DNA of 64,000 nt from Boswellia sacra (GCA_013180625.2 SNVD02009955.1:248001-312000); one strand, 5' to 3'; shown: positions 1-11,121, counted from the first letter of the stretch. The notes: generated by a model from the sequence alone, not told the origin. Numbers and translations: made by a program.

Positions 1-274
1 CTATTTGGGTAATTGCAGTTTGGCTCTATAGTTGTGGTATTTGTATTGTGACCCAAAAGTTTGTAATTCTCTTTGAAGATAGTGGAAGGTTTCTTCAGCG
101 GCGCCGAGGATGTAGATATTTATATCGAACCTCGTTAAATCTTGGTGTTCTTTCTATTTTTGCATTGTTGGTTGATTGGTTGCCTCTTTAGTTGCAATTA
201 TATTCAATTATCTGGTATAATTTGTGGTTGTGCATTTGGTTGTTTGTTGGCATCTCTTCCGCGTTTGCGCAATA
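1..274 (+). repeat. 5' LTR of Copia-1 (3' part only)
   Basis: Bases 1-274 are directly repeated at 4239-4513 with scattered substitutions. The right edge is set by the primer binding site that starts three bases later. The terminal CA of a canonical LTR is mutated here but preserved in the 3' copy. Confidence 0.9.
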
Positions 275-276
275 AT

Positions 277-288
277 TGGTATCAGAGC
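277..288 (+). other. Primer binding site, initiator tRNA-Met type
   Basis: TGGTATCAGAGC directly follows the 5' LTR. It is complementary to the 3' end of plant initiator tRNA-Met, the usual primer of copia minus-strand synthesis. Confidence 0.93.
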
Positions 289-358
289 CTAAGGTTTTGG
301 GTAGTTAGTGGCTATTTCATTGAAGCACTTGCTACTATTCTAGGCTGTTGAATTTGGA

Positions 359-1024
359 TTGCTAGTTATTGAATATAATAGTCTGTTTGGATCTTGGTTA
401 TTGGTGATTTATGTATCGAACTTATTTGTGAGAGGTAATGATAGCATCATTGTCGACTATATTAGAGAAGACAGTGACCGCAAAAAATGTAAAATAGATG
501 CATTGACAGTGAGAGGACATAGTCAAAGTAGGAAACCAAGAAAAAGGAGAAAATATTGGTTCAGGGGTAGATTAGGAAAAGATGAGTGTGCCTTTTGTTG
601 TAATAAAGGGCATTGGAAGAAAGATTGTCCTAAGTTGAAAAAGAAAGATAAGGGTAAGGCTATTTCTGATGCATGTGTTATTGAGCGTGAGGATGATAAT
701 GACTTTGATATAAGTCTAGTTAGTCATCCATCCACTTCTGGTTCTGATGAGTGGATTATGGATTCGGATTGTACTTATCATATGTGTCCACATAGGAAAT
801 GGTTCTTTCAGTTTGAAGAGTTTGATTGTGGAGTTGTGTATATGGGCAATGATGATATTTGCCATACTGCTGGGATAGGTTCGATCCGATTGAGGAATCA
901 TGATGGACTAACTAGAGTTCTGACAGATGTTCAGTATGTACCGAAGTTGAAGAAGAATCTCATCTCTTTGGGAGCCTTAGAATCTAAAGGCTGTGTGGGA
1001 TATCTATTCGAGATGGTATTTTGA
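359..1024 (+). pseudogene. Copia-1 gag remnant and protease
   Basis: This is a relic of the capsid nucleic-acid-binding region and the aspartic protease. A perfect CX2CX4HX4C zinc knuckle (CAFCCNKGHWKKDC) lies about 80 residues into the frame, after a basic stretch. The protease region follows, with IMDSDCTYHM where a D-S/T-G/A catalytic triplet is expected; the glycine position is Asp. The N-terminal gag (UBN2-type) domain is absent. A stop at 1022 is followed by the rest of the protease-to-integrase linker in another frame, so a frameshift lies near 1018-1024. No function is expected. Confidence 0.85.
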
Positions 1025-1146
1025 GGGTCACTTCAGGCGCTCTTGTGGTATTGAAATACCCTAGGAGGAACAACTTGATTACTATAATGGTAGTACAGTT
1101 ATTGGATCAACAGCCATAGTTTCTGATAATGATACAGATTAAGAGA

Positions 1147-1880
1147 TCATGAGACTGTGACATATACGTTTTGGACATGCAGGTGAGAAAACCTTATTCA
1201 GTTTAGTGAAACGAGGCTTATTGAAAGGTGCAAAAACTTGCAAGTTGGATTTTTGTGAGCATTGTGTTCTGGGAAAGCAGAAGAGAGTGAAATTTGGCAC
1301 CGCTATTCATAATACCAAGGGTATTCTTGATTATGTTCACTTAGATGTGTGGGGACCTACTAAAACCGCGTCAATGGGAGGTAGGCATTACTTTGTTACT
1401 TTTGTTGATGACTTTTCCAAAAAAACTTGGGTGTACTGTTTGAAATCAAAAGATGATGTACTTGGTGCTTTCCTTAAATGAAAAAAGATGATCGAGGCAC
1501 AAACTGGCAAGAAGATCAAGCATCTTAGAACAGATAATGGTGGTGAGTATTGCAATGATTAGTTTTTGAAATTGTGTCGAGATGAAGGTATTGTACGTCA
1601 TTTTACTGTTAGGGGTACACCACAACAGAATAAGGTGACAGAACGCATGAATCGGATATTGCTGAAGAAAGTTCGGTGTATGTTGTCCAACGCTGGGTTG
1701 GGCAAAGAATTTTGGGCTGAGGCTGTGACTTATGCGTGTCATCTCATTAATCGTCTACCTTCAGCTGCTATTGGTGATAGAACCCCATTGGAGGTATGGT
1801 CTGGATAACCTGTTTTTGATTAAGATTCTTTACATGTTTTTGGTTCAACTGCATATTATCATGTGAAAGAATCTAAACTG
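1147..1880 (+). pseudogene. Copia-1 integrase (GAG_pre-integrase plus rve core), broken
   Basis: This is the relic of the enzyme that joins cDNA to the chromosome. The zinc-binding part shows HIRFGHAG and CEHCVLGKQK. The catalytic acids are visible as HLDVWGP, RTDNGGEY and a degraded QQNKVTERMNR (the usual N-G-V-A-E-R is altered). In-frame stops occur at 1479 (TGA), 1560 (TAG), 1806 (TAA) and shortly after. A frameshift near 1880-1920 moves the reading frame toward the reverse transcriptase. Confidence 0.9.
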
Positions 1881-2253
1881 GATCCTGAAAGCGATTTTCT
1901 TGGGATTTGCTTCATGAGTAAAAGGATATCGTCTTTGGTGTCTTAATTCGAAGAAGATTGTATCCAGCAGAGATGTGACATTTGATGAGTCTTCAATGTT
2001 AAAGAAATCAGAAAACCAGACAAAGGTGAATGGTATTCCATAGCAGATGGAGCATACTCAGCAGCAGGCAGAGTTTGAAACAACGACATTGAACCCAGTT
2101 ATATCTATTGAGACAGATGATGGTACTCCTATGACAGAAGAGGATTTGGGAGATGATGGAGAGGGTTCCACTCAAGAACCTTAACAACAACAAGAATCTA
2201 TTGTAATTAATAGACCAAGACGTGAGATTCGTAGACCTGCTCGATTTGCTGAT

Positions 2254-3858
2254 ATGGTGGCCTATGCACTTCCAATTGTGGATGCTGATGTTCCTTCCAC
2301 TTATAGAGAGGCAGTTAGATGTTCTGAAGTTGATGAGTGGAAGAGAGCTATGAGCGAAGAGATGCAGTCTCTTCAGAAGAATGAAACTTGGGAGCTAGCT
2401 CAACTACCGAAAGGTAAAAAGGCGATTGGGTGCAAATAGGTATATGCAAAGAAAGATGGATTTCCTAACAAGAATGACGTCCGCTACAAGGCAAGGTTGG
2501 TGGCTAAAGGCTACGCTCAGAGGGAAAGAATTGACTACAATGAGGTATTTTCTCCAGTTGTGAAACATTCTTCCTTTAGAATTTTGTTGGCCTTGGCAGC
2601 TTAGATTAATATGGAACTAGTTCAACTTGATGTAAAAATTGCATTTTTACATGGTGACTTGGAAAAGGAAATCTATGTGACTCAGCCAAAGGGATTCAAA
2701 GTTGCTGGTAAGGAAAATTTGGTGTGCAAACTGAAAAGATCGCTTTATGGTTTGAAGCAATCTCCCAGACAGTGGTATAAGCGATTTGATCGGTTTATGA
2801 TGGGTCAGAGGTACACAAGAAGCAAATTTGATAATCGTGTGTATTATCAGAGGCTACGTGATGGTTCTTTCATGTATCTACTCTTGTATGTTGATGATAT
2901 GTTGATAGCTTTGATGAATGTCGAAGAAATTGCAAAGTTGAAGACTTAGTTGAATCGAGAGTTTGAGATGAAAGATTTGGGTGAAGCTAAAAAGATACTA
3001 GGTATGGATATTAGCATAGATAGAGGGAGAAGCAAGATTTGTTTGACTCAGAAGTAGTATCTGAAGAAGGTATTACAACGGTTTGGCATTACAGAACAGT
3101 CAAAACCTGTAAATACTCCACTTGCTCCTCATACGAAGCTCAGTGCATCTTTGTCTCCTAGTACAGATGAGGAACGAGAGTATATGTCTCGAGTGCCATC
3201 TGCTAATACAGTTGGTAGCTTGATGCATGCTATGGTGTGTACAAGACCCGACATTTCACATGCAGTTGGAGTTGTGAGTAGGTATATGCATGATCCTGGT
3301 AAAGGACATTAGCAAGCAGTGAAATGGATTCTACGGTATTTGTTGAAAACCGTAGATGTTGGCTTAGTCTTTGAGAGAGATGAGACATGTGATCAGTATG
3401 CTATTGATTATGTTGATTCTGATTATGTTGGTGATTTGGATAAACGTCGGTCGACAACCGGTTATGTGTTTACTATTGCAAGAGCACCAGTGAGTTGGAA
3501 GTCTACTTTACAGTCTACAGTGACTTTGTCTACTACGGAGGCAGAGTATATGGTAATGACAGAGGCTGTGAAGGAAGCTATTTGGTTATAGGGATTGCTG
3601 GATGAATTAGGAATTGGGCAGAAGAAGATTATTCTTTATTCTGACAGTCAGAGTGCTATCCATTTAGCGAAGAATCCAGTATTCTATATTCGTACGAAGC
3701 ATATTGATGTTCAGTATCATTTTATGCTGGAGATTATTGATGAAGGGAGAATCTTACTTCAGAAGATTGAGACTACTGAGAATCCCGCAAATATGTTGAC
3801 TAAGGTTGTGATAGCGATCAAGTTCAGTCATTGTTTGGACTTGATCAACATTGTATGA
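2254..3858 (+). pseudogene. Copia-1 reverse transcriptase and RNase H, one frame with six TAG stops
   Basis: This is RVT_2 reverse transcriptase followed by the copia RNase H. Visible motifs are [40 protein letters not shown], the YVDD active site near 2888, CTRPDISHAV, STTEAEYM and the RNase H DSQSAIHLAKNP and RTKHIDVQYHF. The 1605-bp frame has no net frameshift. It is interrupted only by TAG codons at 2437, 2602, 2947, 3055, 3310 and 3589. At each position comparison with the family predicts Gln (CAG) or Trp (TGG), so a single C-to-T or G-to-A change explains every stop. The enzyme is dead. Confidence 0.95.
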
Positions 3859-3950
3859 GTTTGACCACGCCATTGGGCACATTTGGAGGCGTTGCAGCTG
3901 TGATAGAAAATAAGGGAAAAAGAAGAGTCTTGTGGTGGAATGGCTAAATC

Positions 3951-3965
3951 GCTAAGGTGGAGAAT
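3951..3965 (+). other. Polypurine tract of Copia-1
   Basis: A purine-rich stretch (AAGGTGGAGAA) abuts the TG start of the 3' LTR at 3966, the expected site of plus-strand priming. Confidence 0.7.
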
Positions 3966-4513
3966 TGTTAGAATTGTGGCTCTTTAGCCATTGTGTGTGT
4001 GTGTGTGTGTGCAAGGATCCCACATGGAGTGGGAGTCATTGTGTTGGAGAGACTTGGGTTTATAAATTAAAGTCAAGTCTTCTCACTTAGTTGTACCATT
4101 GGAAATTCTTCTCTACCCCTAATTTGTAAGGTCTCACGTATAAGACCTCATAGTTTAAGGGCATTTCATTAAGGACCTTAAAGTTTGTAATATTTGCTTT
4201 TTTCTCTTTTTGATTTTAGGTATTTTAGTATTGACCAATTGTTTGGGTAATTACAATTTGGCCCAATAGTTATAGTATTTGTATTGTGACCCAAAAGTTT
4301 GTAATTCTCTTTGAAGATAGTGGAAGGTTTTTTCAGCGGCGCCCGAGGACGTAGGTATTTATACCGAACCTCGTTAAATCTTGGTATTCTTTCTATTTTT
4401 GCATTGTTGGTTGATTGGTTACCTCTTTAATTGCAATTATATTCAATTATCTGGTATAGTTTATGGTTGTGTATTTGGTTGTTTGTTGGCATCTCTTCCG
4501 TGTTTGCGCAACA
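3966..4513 (+). repeat. 3' LTR of Copia-1
   Basis: This is a 548-bp LTR running from TGTTAGAA to GCGCAACA. It holds a GT microsatellite at 3992-4011 and a TATA-like TATAAATTAA at 4061, both in U3. Its last 275 bp repeat the start of the window. Confidence 0.9.
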
Positions 4514-5312
4514 CAAGCTACAACTTATGTAGAGAACTTAGTAATTTTAATGGACAACTCCAGCCAGTATGAGGTGAGTATCTGAAACCGTTATATGATC
4601 CTCAGAAATTTAAGCAGATTATGCCTTCCGGACAAATATGTACCCCGCCTTCTCCTATCGAAATTTTCATTCAATTGTCAGGTTATATTTGGATGATGTT
4701 ATATTTCATACCCAATTCAGATGCAAACACTTCAATCTAAGCCATTGTTTTGACATTAATCTGTAGTTTGATGACAAGATTGAATATTGGTAATCATTGA
4801 AGACGGATGTGAAGTGCTATCATCTCAAAAGGGTATTTATCGGTGGATTTGAAAAAAGCTGGTGTGTAGGATCCCGTCTAAAATTTTGTACTTCAATAGT
4901 GGCATTTCTACTAGAAAATGTAACGACGTTAGAAGGGAGCGTTATTTGTTCCCAATACTGAAAACAAGGAAGACACGCGAGTTGCCTGATTTATCTGAGA
5001 TAAAGAAAGTGATTTCAAGTTATCCAAGACCAATGACCTGCAATGTTGAATTCAGAAGTTCCTTCTTTTAGTTGTGGTTTTCTTCCGAAACTCCTTCTTT
5101 TATTTGTCATAAATGAAAATTTTTACATATATCAGTGCTGGAAGCCATCCGGAGGTCAGATGTTCGACTTTCAGTTTGAAGATGATATAAGCAGTTGCCA
5201 GTTCTCAAATTCAATTCTAAATGAAGTTCAGAGTTTTCAGTTAGAGTACATTAGAATGTTGGTTTAGCCTCTTTGGCATCATGAAACATGGAGCCTGGTG
5301 GTTTTGTGATGC
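4514..5312 (+). pseudogene. Broken exon debris related to the exon at 40290-40490
   Basis: Short open stretches are separated by stops and shifts. The end (5285-5312) resembles the exon that ends at 40488: both have a Cys/Trp-rich H/D-x-F segment followed by the splice donor GTAAGT and then related intron sequence. Being near the F-box/LRR-like exon at 7.3 kb, it may be debris of the same gene family. No complete domain can be read and the function is unknown. The first bases follow the 3' LTR of Copia-1, so the original upstream part is displaced beyond that element or lost. Confidence 0.4.
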
Positions 5313-5455
5313 CTTTGTAAGTATTTTGCTTCATCAAGCTTGTTATAAGTCACTTCTCACAAAATTGCTTTAGCAATTATAAAAATTTTAGGCTTGCTTT
5401 TTTTAAGTTTGCCATAGCAATATTATTAATGTTAATTCTAATTGTGTGATGAAAC

Positions 5456-5690
5456 TTAGAAGGCACTTTGTTCTGTTTTTTAAGTGGATTTCGATTTAAA
5501 ATATTCGAAAGAGATAACACAGAATTTTCCAAAAAGCTGTGTCTGACCTAACCTAGCAATTCAACATGGTAGGTTAGAAGGCACTTTGTTCTTTTTTTTC
5601 TTTAGTGGATTTCGATTAGTTGTTTTAAATATTCGAAAGAGATAACACAGAATTTTCCAAAGAGCTGAGTCTGACCTAAACCAGCCAAGC
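5456..5690 (+). repeat. 118-bp tandem duplication
   Basis: Two head-to-tail copies (5456-5573 and 5574-5690) share TTAGAAGGCACTTTGTTCT, GTGGATTTCGATT and the block from ATATTCGAAAGAGATAAC to GTCTGACCTAA. They differ by small indels, mostly in a T-run. They lie in sequence that looks intronic. A further short direct repeat (CTCAAATTCAATTCTAA at about 5203 and 5699) suggests a larger, older duplication of this block. Confidence 0.85.
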
Positions 5691-5784
5691 GTATAGTTCT
5701 CAAATTCAATTCTAACATAATTCAGTAAGTTCAGTTAGGTGGAAAGACACATTGGAACATAGTAGAACGCAGTATTTGTCAACC

Positions 5785-6172
5785 CTGAGCTTCTTGGCCT
5801 TGATGACTTCACTTATTTGTGATTTAGCCAGAATCTGGAGGAGTTCTCTTTGTGGATCTATGGAAGAGTAACAAAGAACAAGTAGATAATTGATTAAACA
5901 ATAGTTATAAATCTTGGCTATAGTTATAATATATAAAATTCATAATCAGCTCGTTATAGAAGCCATTAATGGAAAACAAAGTGAGCGTAGTAAAATTTAC
6001 TAACGGCTAACAGATCGGTTATTTGGTTAATTCTTATATTGATAGGATATGATATTTCAATTTAACTTGATCTTTTCCGAAGATAAAGTGGAAGGAATCA
6101 AATGGAAATATGTTGCATCAAACAAAGATGGCAAGGGAAAGACTATTCCGAGTAGACCTTTGTCGTTCCTGT
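5785..6172 (+). pseudogene. Possible LRR-type exon fragments
   Basis: Around 5785-5870 one frame reads a leucine-rich segment (LLGLDDFTY, then a stop, then NLEEFSLWIYG), the style of an F-box/LRR repeat. Around 6069-6172 a short open segment contains KVEGIKWKYVASNKDGKGK and ends in TAA. I cannot tie these to a named family or to each other. They are best read as debris of the host gene whose clearer exon is at 7320-7686. Confidence 0.25.
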
Positions 6173-6403
6173 AATTAGTTTCAGGCTTTCAGCATATGGT
6201 TTATTTATATATATATAGACTGAATTCAGCTGGGTCTTAGATTATTTTCACAAATAGGGGTTAATTTTATAATGGGTAAGTTGAAGGGCTTTTCCGAATT
6301 TTAATAAAATCCTAATTCTTTTATTGCATGTAAAATTATCAAGATGCTGGACCGACTTAAATGTTGAGCACAATTTTGAGATATTGATCAAGTTGATGAT
6401 CAA

Positions 6404-6673
6404 TTGATCATCATTAATATTGAGTTGACAACCAATTGCTTGACACTATCAACGAATTTGTTTATTAGGTTATCTTACATTGAATGGTTAGAGAGAAAGA
6501 TCTTGAGTTTACAGAGAGGAACAATCCCTCCATCTAATGAATTAGTTTTTTGGGGGTTGAACATTTGGTTTTTCCATAATATTGAGAATGCTCAAACGCA
6601 ATATCTAAGAACTTATTTGAAAGAGTATATTCATCCCTTAATCTTGAACGATTTTTTGTTTAAAGGCCTTTAG
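6404..6673 (+). other. Unrecognised 89-codon open stretch
   Basis: An AT-rich open frame lies between decayed LRR-like fragments and a MITE. It starts next to TTGATCATCATTAATATTG and ends where the MITE begins. It has no motif I recognise. It may be an exon fragment of the neighbouring broken gene or a chance frame. Confidence 0.15.
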
Positions 6674-7181
6674 GTTGTGTTTGGTAGACGTGAAAGGATA
6701 GTATAAGGGAAGGTGGAATTACATTAATCTTTTTTAACCGGTTTTTGGAGCACTTTAGAGCTTGGCTAGGATAATAATAGAGCGCATAAGAACCAGTGGA
6801 AAAATCAACTCCCGCCCAGCCATGGCATTGTAGTAGATAATAGAATAATGCATTGTAGCTTTAAGATAACGTAATATTTATTAATAATATATTTAATTAT
6901 TTTATACATAATAAATTATGTTGTATTAAATAATTAAAATATTAATTTAATGTTTTTATTTTTTAACTAAATTATTTTAAATATAAATATATTATTTTTT
7001 AAACAAATTAATTTATTATAAATTTGATTTTTTTAAAATTATTGTATATAATCCTATCCAGTTTAATACAATATCAAACATTTTATAGTACTACGTTTAC
7101 TTTAATTTTATATTATTCAATCCAATCAAAATCCAATTATTGAAAACTTGTATAGTCCAATGCGGTGTACCAAACACGCCA
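6673..7181. mobile_element. MITE, PIF/Harbinger-like (tentative)
   Basis: The block starts GGTTGTGTTTGGTA and ends TACCAAACACGCC, so its termini are imperfect inverted repeats. TTA stands immediately before the left end, and ATTA follows the right end, consistent with the 3-bp TTA duplication of PIF/Harbinger MITEs. The interior is very AT-rich with no coding potential. Relics with a similar interior are seen at about 39690-40255. Confidence 0.6.
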
Positions 7182-7319
7182 TTACTGGTTAAAATATTTA
7201 TAAAAAAAAAATTAACGGTAGCATTTAAATGATTCACTTAAATTGTGTGTTCGCCGTCGATACATCCTAACTAGTCTTGACCCATGGCCTTGCATACTGA
7301 GTCATGAAAATAGCCTAGC

Positions 7320-7686
7320 TAATGCTAACCTTGACCCTGGCAAATTATAGGGGAAATAAAGTAGAAAAACTCGACATGAGCTTTCCTTATGAAAGCTCTC
7401 TCAGTTGGCAAGTAGACGAGTGGATCCGTTTCGCCACCGAGCGCAAGGTGGAGGACCTCAATCTGTTACCCTTTCCCAAAGATCGAGATTGCTTAGATTT
7501 CTACTGTTTGCATCGATCTGTCTATTCCAATTCATCATTGAGAATCTTCTACCCGAAACGTTTCAATTTGAAGCCCAATGTGATTGTCTGTTGGACTTCA
7601 CTTCGAGTGTTATCCATCAACTTTGCAAGGTTCAGCAATGATTCCCTCGCAAGAATTTCACTGGGCAGTCGCAAGATGTTATGATT
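7320..7686 (+). pseudogene. F-box/LRR-type exon fragment
   Basis: A 120-codon open stretch resembles the leucine-rich part of plant F-box/LRR (FBD-type) proteins. These are substrate-binding subunits of SCF ubiquitin ligases. Visible features are VDEWIRFATERKVEDLNLL, then a spaced Leu/Ser-rich segment SNSSLRIF, then NLKPNVIVCWTSLRVLSINFA, the typical strand pattern. The N-terminal F-box is not found upstream, and a stop at 7682 truncates the frame before the next repeat. The following sequence matches the repeated exon module of the 32-39 kb locus, so two exon types are joined here. It is probably a gene fragment rather than a working gene. Confidence 0.6.
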
Positions 7687-7699
7687 GTAATCTCATGGA

Positions 7700-7890
7700 T
7701 TTGTTAGGCTACCAGCTCACCATCTTGTGAGCCCCCCCTTAGTACGCAATTTGATTCGATGCCTGTCGACCCAAGACCAATTGCTTCCATCGCTGTGGAA
7801 TCCGTGAGGGACCAAGCCTTGCCTCTCAAATGCCTCAATCTGGCAATGAAGCTGAAGGCGATGACCGATCGCCGAAATCCAAGGTATGAA
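7700..7890 (+). pseudogene. Repeated acidic exon module, copy 1 of the left locus
   Basis: The segment runs from the splice-like GGATTTGTTAG to a donor at AAG|GTATG. It is closely related to 37665-37857: both carry a block on rearranging-looking CTCACCATCTTGTGAGCC, then SQMPQSGNEAEGDD-type coding (SQM-x(4)-NEA-x(2)-DD core). The product is unknown. The same core occurs in the modules at 32 and 38 kb, so this is one member of an exon family that has been duplicated in tandem and between loci. Confidence 0.45.
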
Positions 7891-8039
7891 TAATATTAAT
7901 CTTATTTTGAGTTACTAGCAATAATCACAAGTATTTTATGTTCATGCTTTTTTGTCTTTCTCCCTTGTTTTATAATAGTTTATCCTAATCTTTGCTTAAT
8001 TTTGTAAATTCTAGTTCCCATGTCTGCTTATGGCCTTAA

Positions 8040-9330
8040 GTATACCAATTCATCATCTCGCGAATACCTTCAATCAGCGTTACTTTGGTTTCCAGTAACT
8101 CAACTGTGACTTCCAATGTGGACACCATTGTTGGATGAAAAATTAGGATAACCAATGAGGTTAATCTTTCAAGCCACATCACCAAGGCATACAATTATTG
8201 GTTTGGTCGACAAGGATTTTGTCATTACTCCTATTATTGAGAATTCCTGGTTGACTAGATAACTACATAACAAGCGTCTTGTTTGGTCGATGAAGGATAC
8301 GACTTCCAATTTCACCTTTAAAGATATTGCATGGCACAAGTTACTAAATCAAAGCCGTCAATGTCAGAAGAAGTATTTAATAAAAACTGCTCCCGCTGGG
8401 TTCAATGATTATTTCCCAAGTTCAATAAAATTTAATAAAATATTAGAGGCACTGGATTCTATAAGAAGCCTCTCTCCAGGTGTCTCCATGGCTCCAAATG
8501 TCACTGTCAACTCCCTTGCATGCAGCATGGGGTCAACAAATCTCCATGCACCTCGCCACCTGTCAACCATGTTGCATGCACCTCGCCACCTGTAAGCAAA
8601 CTCTCCTATAAATATAGTCTTTGACTGCAAATCAAGGTTGGGGAATAATTTCTCTCTCTAGAAACCTCTCTCTCTCTACCTCGTCTCCCCCTGGTCGACC
8701 AAAAATTTTCACTCCATAGTTAATCTCTGACTTGAGCGTTGGAGGATTATCGCCGGCAATCTCGGCGCCTCTGACCCTTTATTTTCTATTTGTGTGCAGA
8801 TCATTCAAGCCACTGAAGCCTTGGTTGATCAAAACACAACAGCCATCTTGACGGACACGTAACCCAAAATTTTCTACTTTCCCCTCCTTCTCTACAAACT
8901 CCATCATTGCCTTCTGGCTGAGTCAGGTCCTTCACAACAAATATAAATTTTACTGCTGAGCTGGAGGTCGACCGATTTTCAGCATCAACAACCATAATCC
9001 ACTAATTTGGTTCTATAAACCTCTTTTCTGCAAGGTTGCGAGGGAAGTTCTATAACCAGTGAATGCCAATGAAATAGCCAGATTGAATCTAGAAATGAAG
9101 ATCTCTCCATGCACCTGCTCTTAAAAACAGAAGCTTTTTGGTCATTACAATGTTGTTTTCTTTATTAGTAACTTAAAATGTTTCATTATCTAAATTTGTT
9201 GGTTGGAGTTGTTTAATTTTTACCAGATTTGAAACTTTGAAAACTTTATGTTGTCCTTAATGGTTTTTGTTTCTTGTGATTGGGATGAATAGATCGACTA
9301 GAGGTTTTGAGAGAGGTAAGAAATATTTAC
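8040..9330 (+). pseudogene. Second exon module and trailing sequence of the left locus, split by a solo LTR
   Basis: Bases 8040-8128 (ATTCATCATCTCGCGAATACC onward) parallel the module at 38400-38540. The module is interrupted at 8129 by the solo LTR and resumes at 8991. Further downstream, 9197-9330 (GGTTGGAGTTGTTTAATTTTTA, then TTTCTTGTGAT, then GAGGTTTTGA) matches 39490-39612. The left locus is therefore a partial copy of the right locus over at least 1.6 kb of host sequence. No open frame survives across it. Confidence 0.5.
8129..8990. mobile_element. Solo LTR with 5-bp target duplication ACCAT
   Basis: The 862-bp block starts TGTTGGATGA and ends CAGCATCAACA, giving the TG..CA termini and an inverted TGTTG/CAACA. 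It is flanked on both sides by ACCAT (8124-8128 and 8991-8995). Inside are a TATA box (TATAAATATAG at 8607), a CT-rich leader after it, and a short direct repeat (ATGCACCTCGCCACCTGT, at about 8547 and 8576). No internal retroviral-type genes are present, so it arose by LTR-LTR recombination. The TATA orientation suggests plus strand. It cuts an exon module of the host paralogue. Confidence 0.88.
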
Positions 9331-11111
9331 ATCTTTTGACGTCAAAACTTCCAACATGCATGTGTTGCAGTTAGGTTTCCCTTTGTCTCCTTTCCTAACA
9401 TATATATGAGAAGAGCTAAATTCAACTTTTCCCAGAACATAGATGTCACCTAACGGAAAATAATAATAATAATTATTATCTCATTATAACTGATATGAAC
9501 TTGTTGGTAGTATTTAATTACTTATTTGAGGAATAATTTGATGAATATGTGATTGATTTTGAGTTATTTTGAATTTTAAAAAGAATATATGGTTGACAGT
9601 AATTTTAATGTATTAAAAAATTAGTGACACAAAATATAGGAATTGAGTTTACAAATGAACATAGTCTAAACTTCAATCCGACATGCCATTCTCACCCCTG
9701 TAGGTAGTATTTCCCTACTTTGAAAATTGCAAAATCCAAAACCAATAGAAGCCTGCACTATTACAAAGGATAAAAACAATGAAAATGGATTCTGGGTTTA
9801 TTCTAGAAATAGAAATTGTGGCCAATGATGCCAGGTAATTTTTCCTACTCTCCAAAATTTTTAGATGCTTGACGTGTGGGAAACCTATGGGCGGGCTTAA
9901 ATGGGTAGACTTCAAATTCTTAATATTTTGAAGGTTAATCACATTCCAGTCACAACCTAGGATTGGTCCCTCGGATATGTTGATTGAATGAATTTAAGAA
10001 AGAAAATTTTATCAAACAAGATTTGACAATGAATAAACTGTAAAATAGTGTTTATCATGTTATATATCATCTAATTGAAATTGTTCAAGGATTTTTCTTC
10101 GTTTGAGAATGAAAATTAAGAAACGGAATTATTCATATAAAAACTTAGTATACTCACTGTTCTATTAAACTCTATTTACATTTAATTTCGGCCTGAACAG
10201 TGACAACGTTTTGGGCTTTCCTGTTTTAATAAGGTTTGCCCTTTAACCTTAACTGTAGCAATCTAAAAGTTCTCTAGTTATGTAGTGTACCTAAGCCTTG
10301 CCACTGCAGAGATTTTTACACTAAAATATGTGTAATATAAGTACACGTATATAATCTATGTCTACCATTAGTTCTTATTGATGTTATGAGTATACTATTC
10401 TAAGTTATAAATTTATGAACAAAGACTCTTTATTCATATAATTTTATCAAAGGTTTTGAATATCTAATGACACAGATTTTAATGTTAATAGATAATTTAT
10501 ATGTGTATATATTCTGGTATTTCATTAATAAATTTTTCATAACTATTAATTATACTAAAAAAAAAAAAAGAGATAGAATCAGGATGACAGGAAATTAAAT
10601 TTCTGTTGATCTTGATTATTATAAAGTCTTATCATCATCAACAATATATTATGTGATAATTAATGATAGGCGTAATGAAAATAAAAGGTGTTAATGAAAG
10701 AATGATAAAATAATGCTTGCTAGATTGTATACATCCAATACGACTTTGTTGACATCATCACATCCGCATGCAAGGTGCAGCTGTCCTATGGTCGGAGGAG
10801 ACAAAAAGAACATTCAACTTTTTTATAATTTTATTTATCTGTTCTTTTTTTTTTTCAAAAATACTATTCTTCTTTTCAGGTCTTTTTAAAATTGTTGTCA
10901 ACCGTATGTATCAAGTGAAGTCAAAATGCGACATTCTCGTGTCTGGTTGTCAAAATGGTGGAAGTCACGGGTCACCTTCCACAAGCACAATAAAGAGACA
11001 ACGAGGACGATATCTAAAACAGTACAGTCATTGGTTGATTAATTCCATTCAACGCAAGTCGGTTTGTACGTCAACAACATGGAAATGTGTCCATGCAGTA
11101 CTTTACTACGT
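9331..11111. other. AT-rich intergenic sequence, no gene seen
   Basis: No protein family, RNA gene or terminal repeats were recognised. Open frames at 9715-9942 (minus) and 10768-11139 (plus) have no motif and no homologous context here; the second runs into the MULE terminus. An A-run lies at 10557-10569. Confidence 0.6.
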
Positions 11112-11121
11112 AAAAATTAAA

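Larger units (their letters stand above)
1..4513 (+). mobile_element. Copia-1: decayed Ty1/copia LTR retrotransposon, left end cut by window start
   Basis: The element reads LTR, PBS, gag zinc knuckle, protease, integrase, reverse transcriptase, RNase H, PPT, LTR on the plus strand. Integrase upstream of reverse transcriptase defines the copia order. Position 1 aligns with 4239 in the 3' LTR, so about 270 bp of the 5' LTR is outside the window and the target duplication cannot be checked. The two LTR copies differ at many sites, so the insertion is old. The gag 5' half is missing: only about 140 bp separate the PBS from the region just before the zinc knuckle, where several hundred are usual. 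The domain set is close to the Tork/Tnt1 group; the lineage call is inference. Confidence 0.95.

Noticed and set aside
8290..8595. Protein-coding gene of 101 codons
   Set aside because: It lies wholly inside the solo LTR, spans its TATA-proximal direct repeats and has no domain.
9715..9942. Minus-strand 75-codon open frame
   Set aside because: No motif, AT-rich, and no supporting splice or promoter signal.
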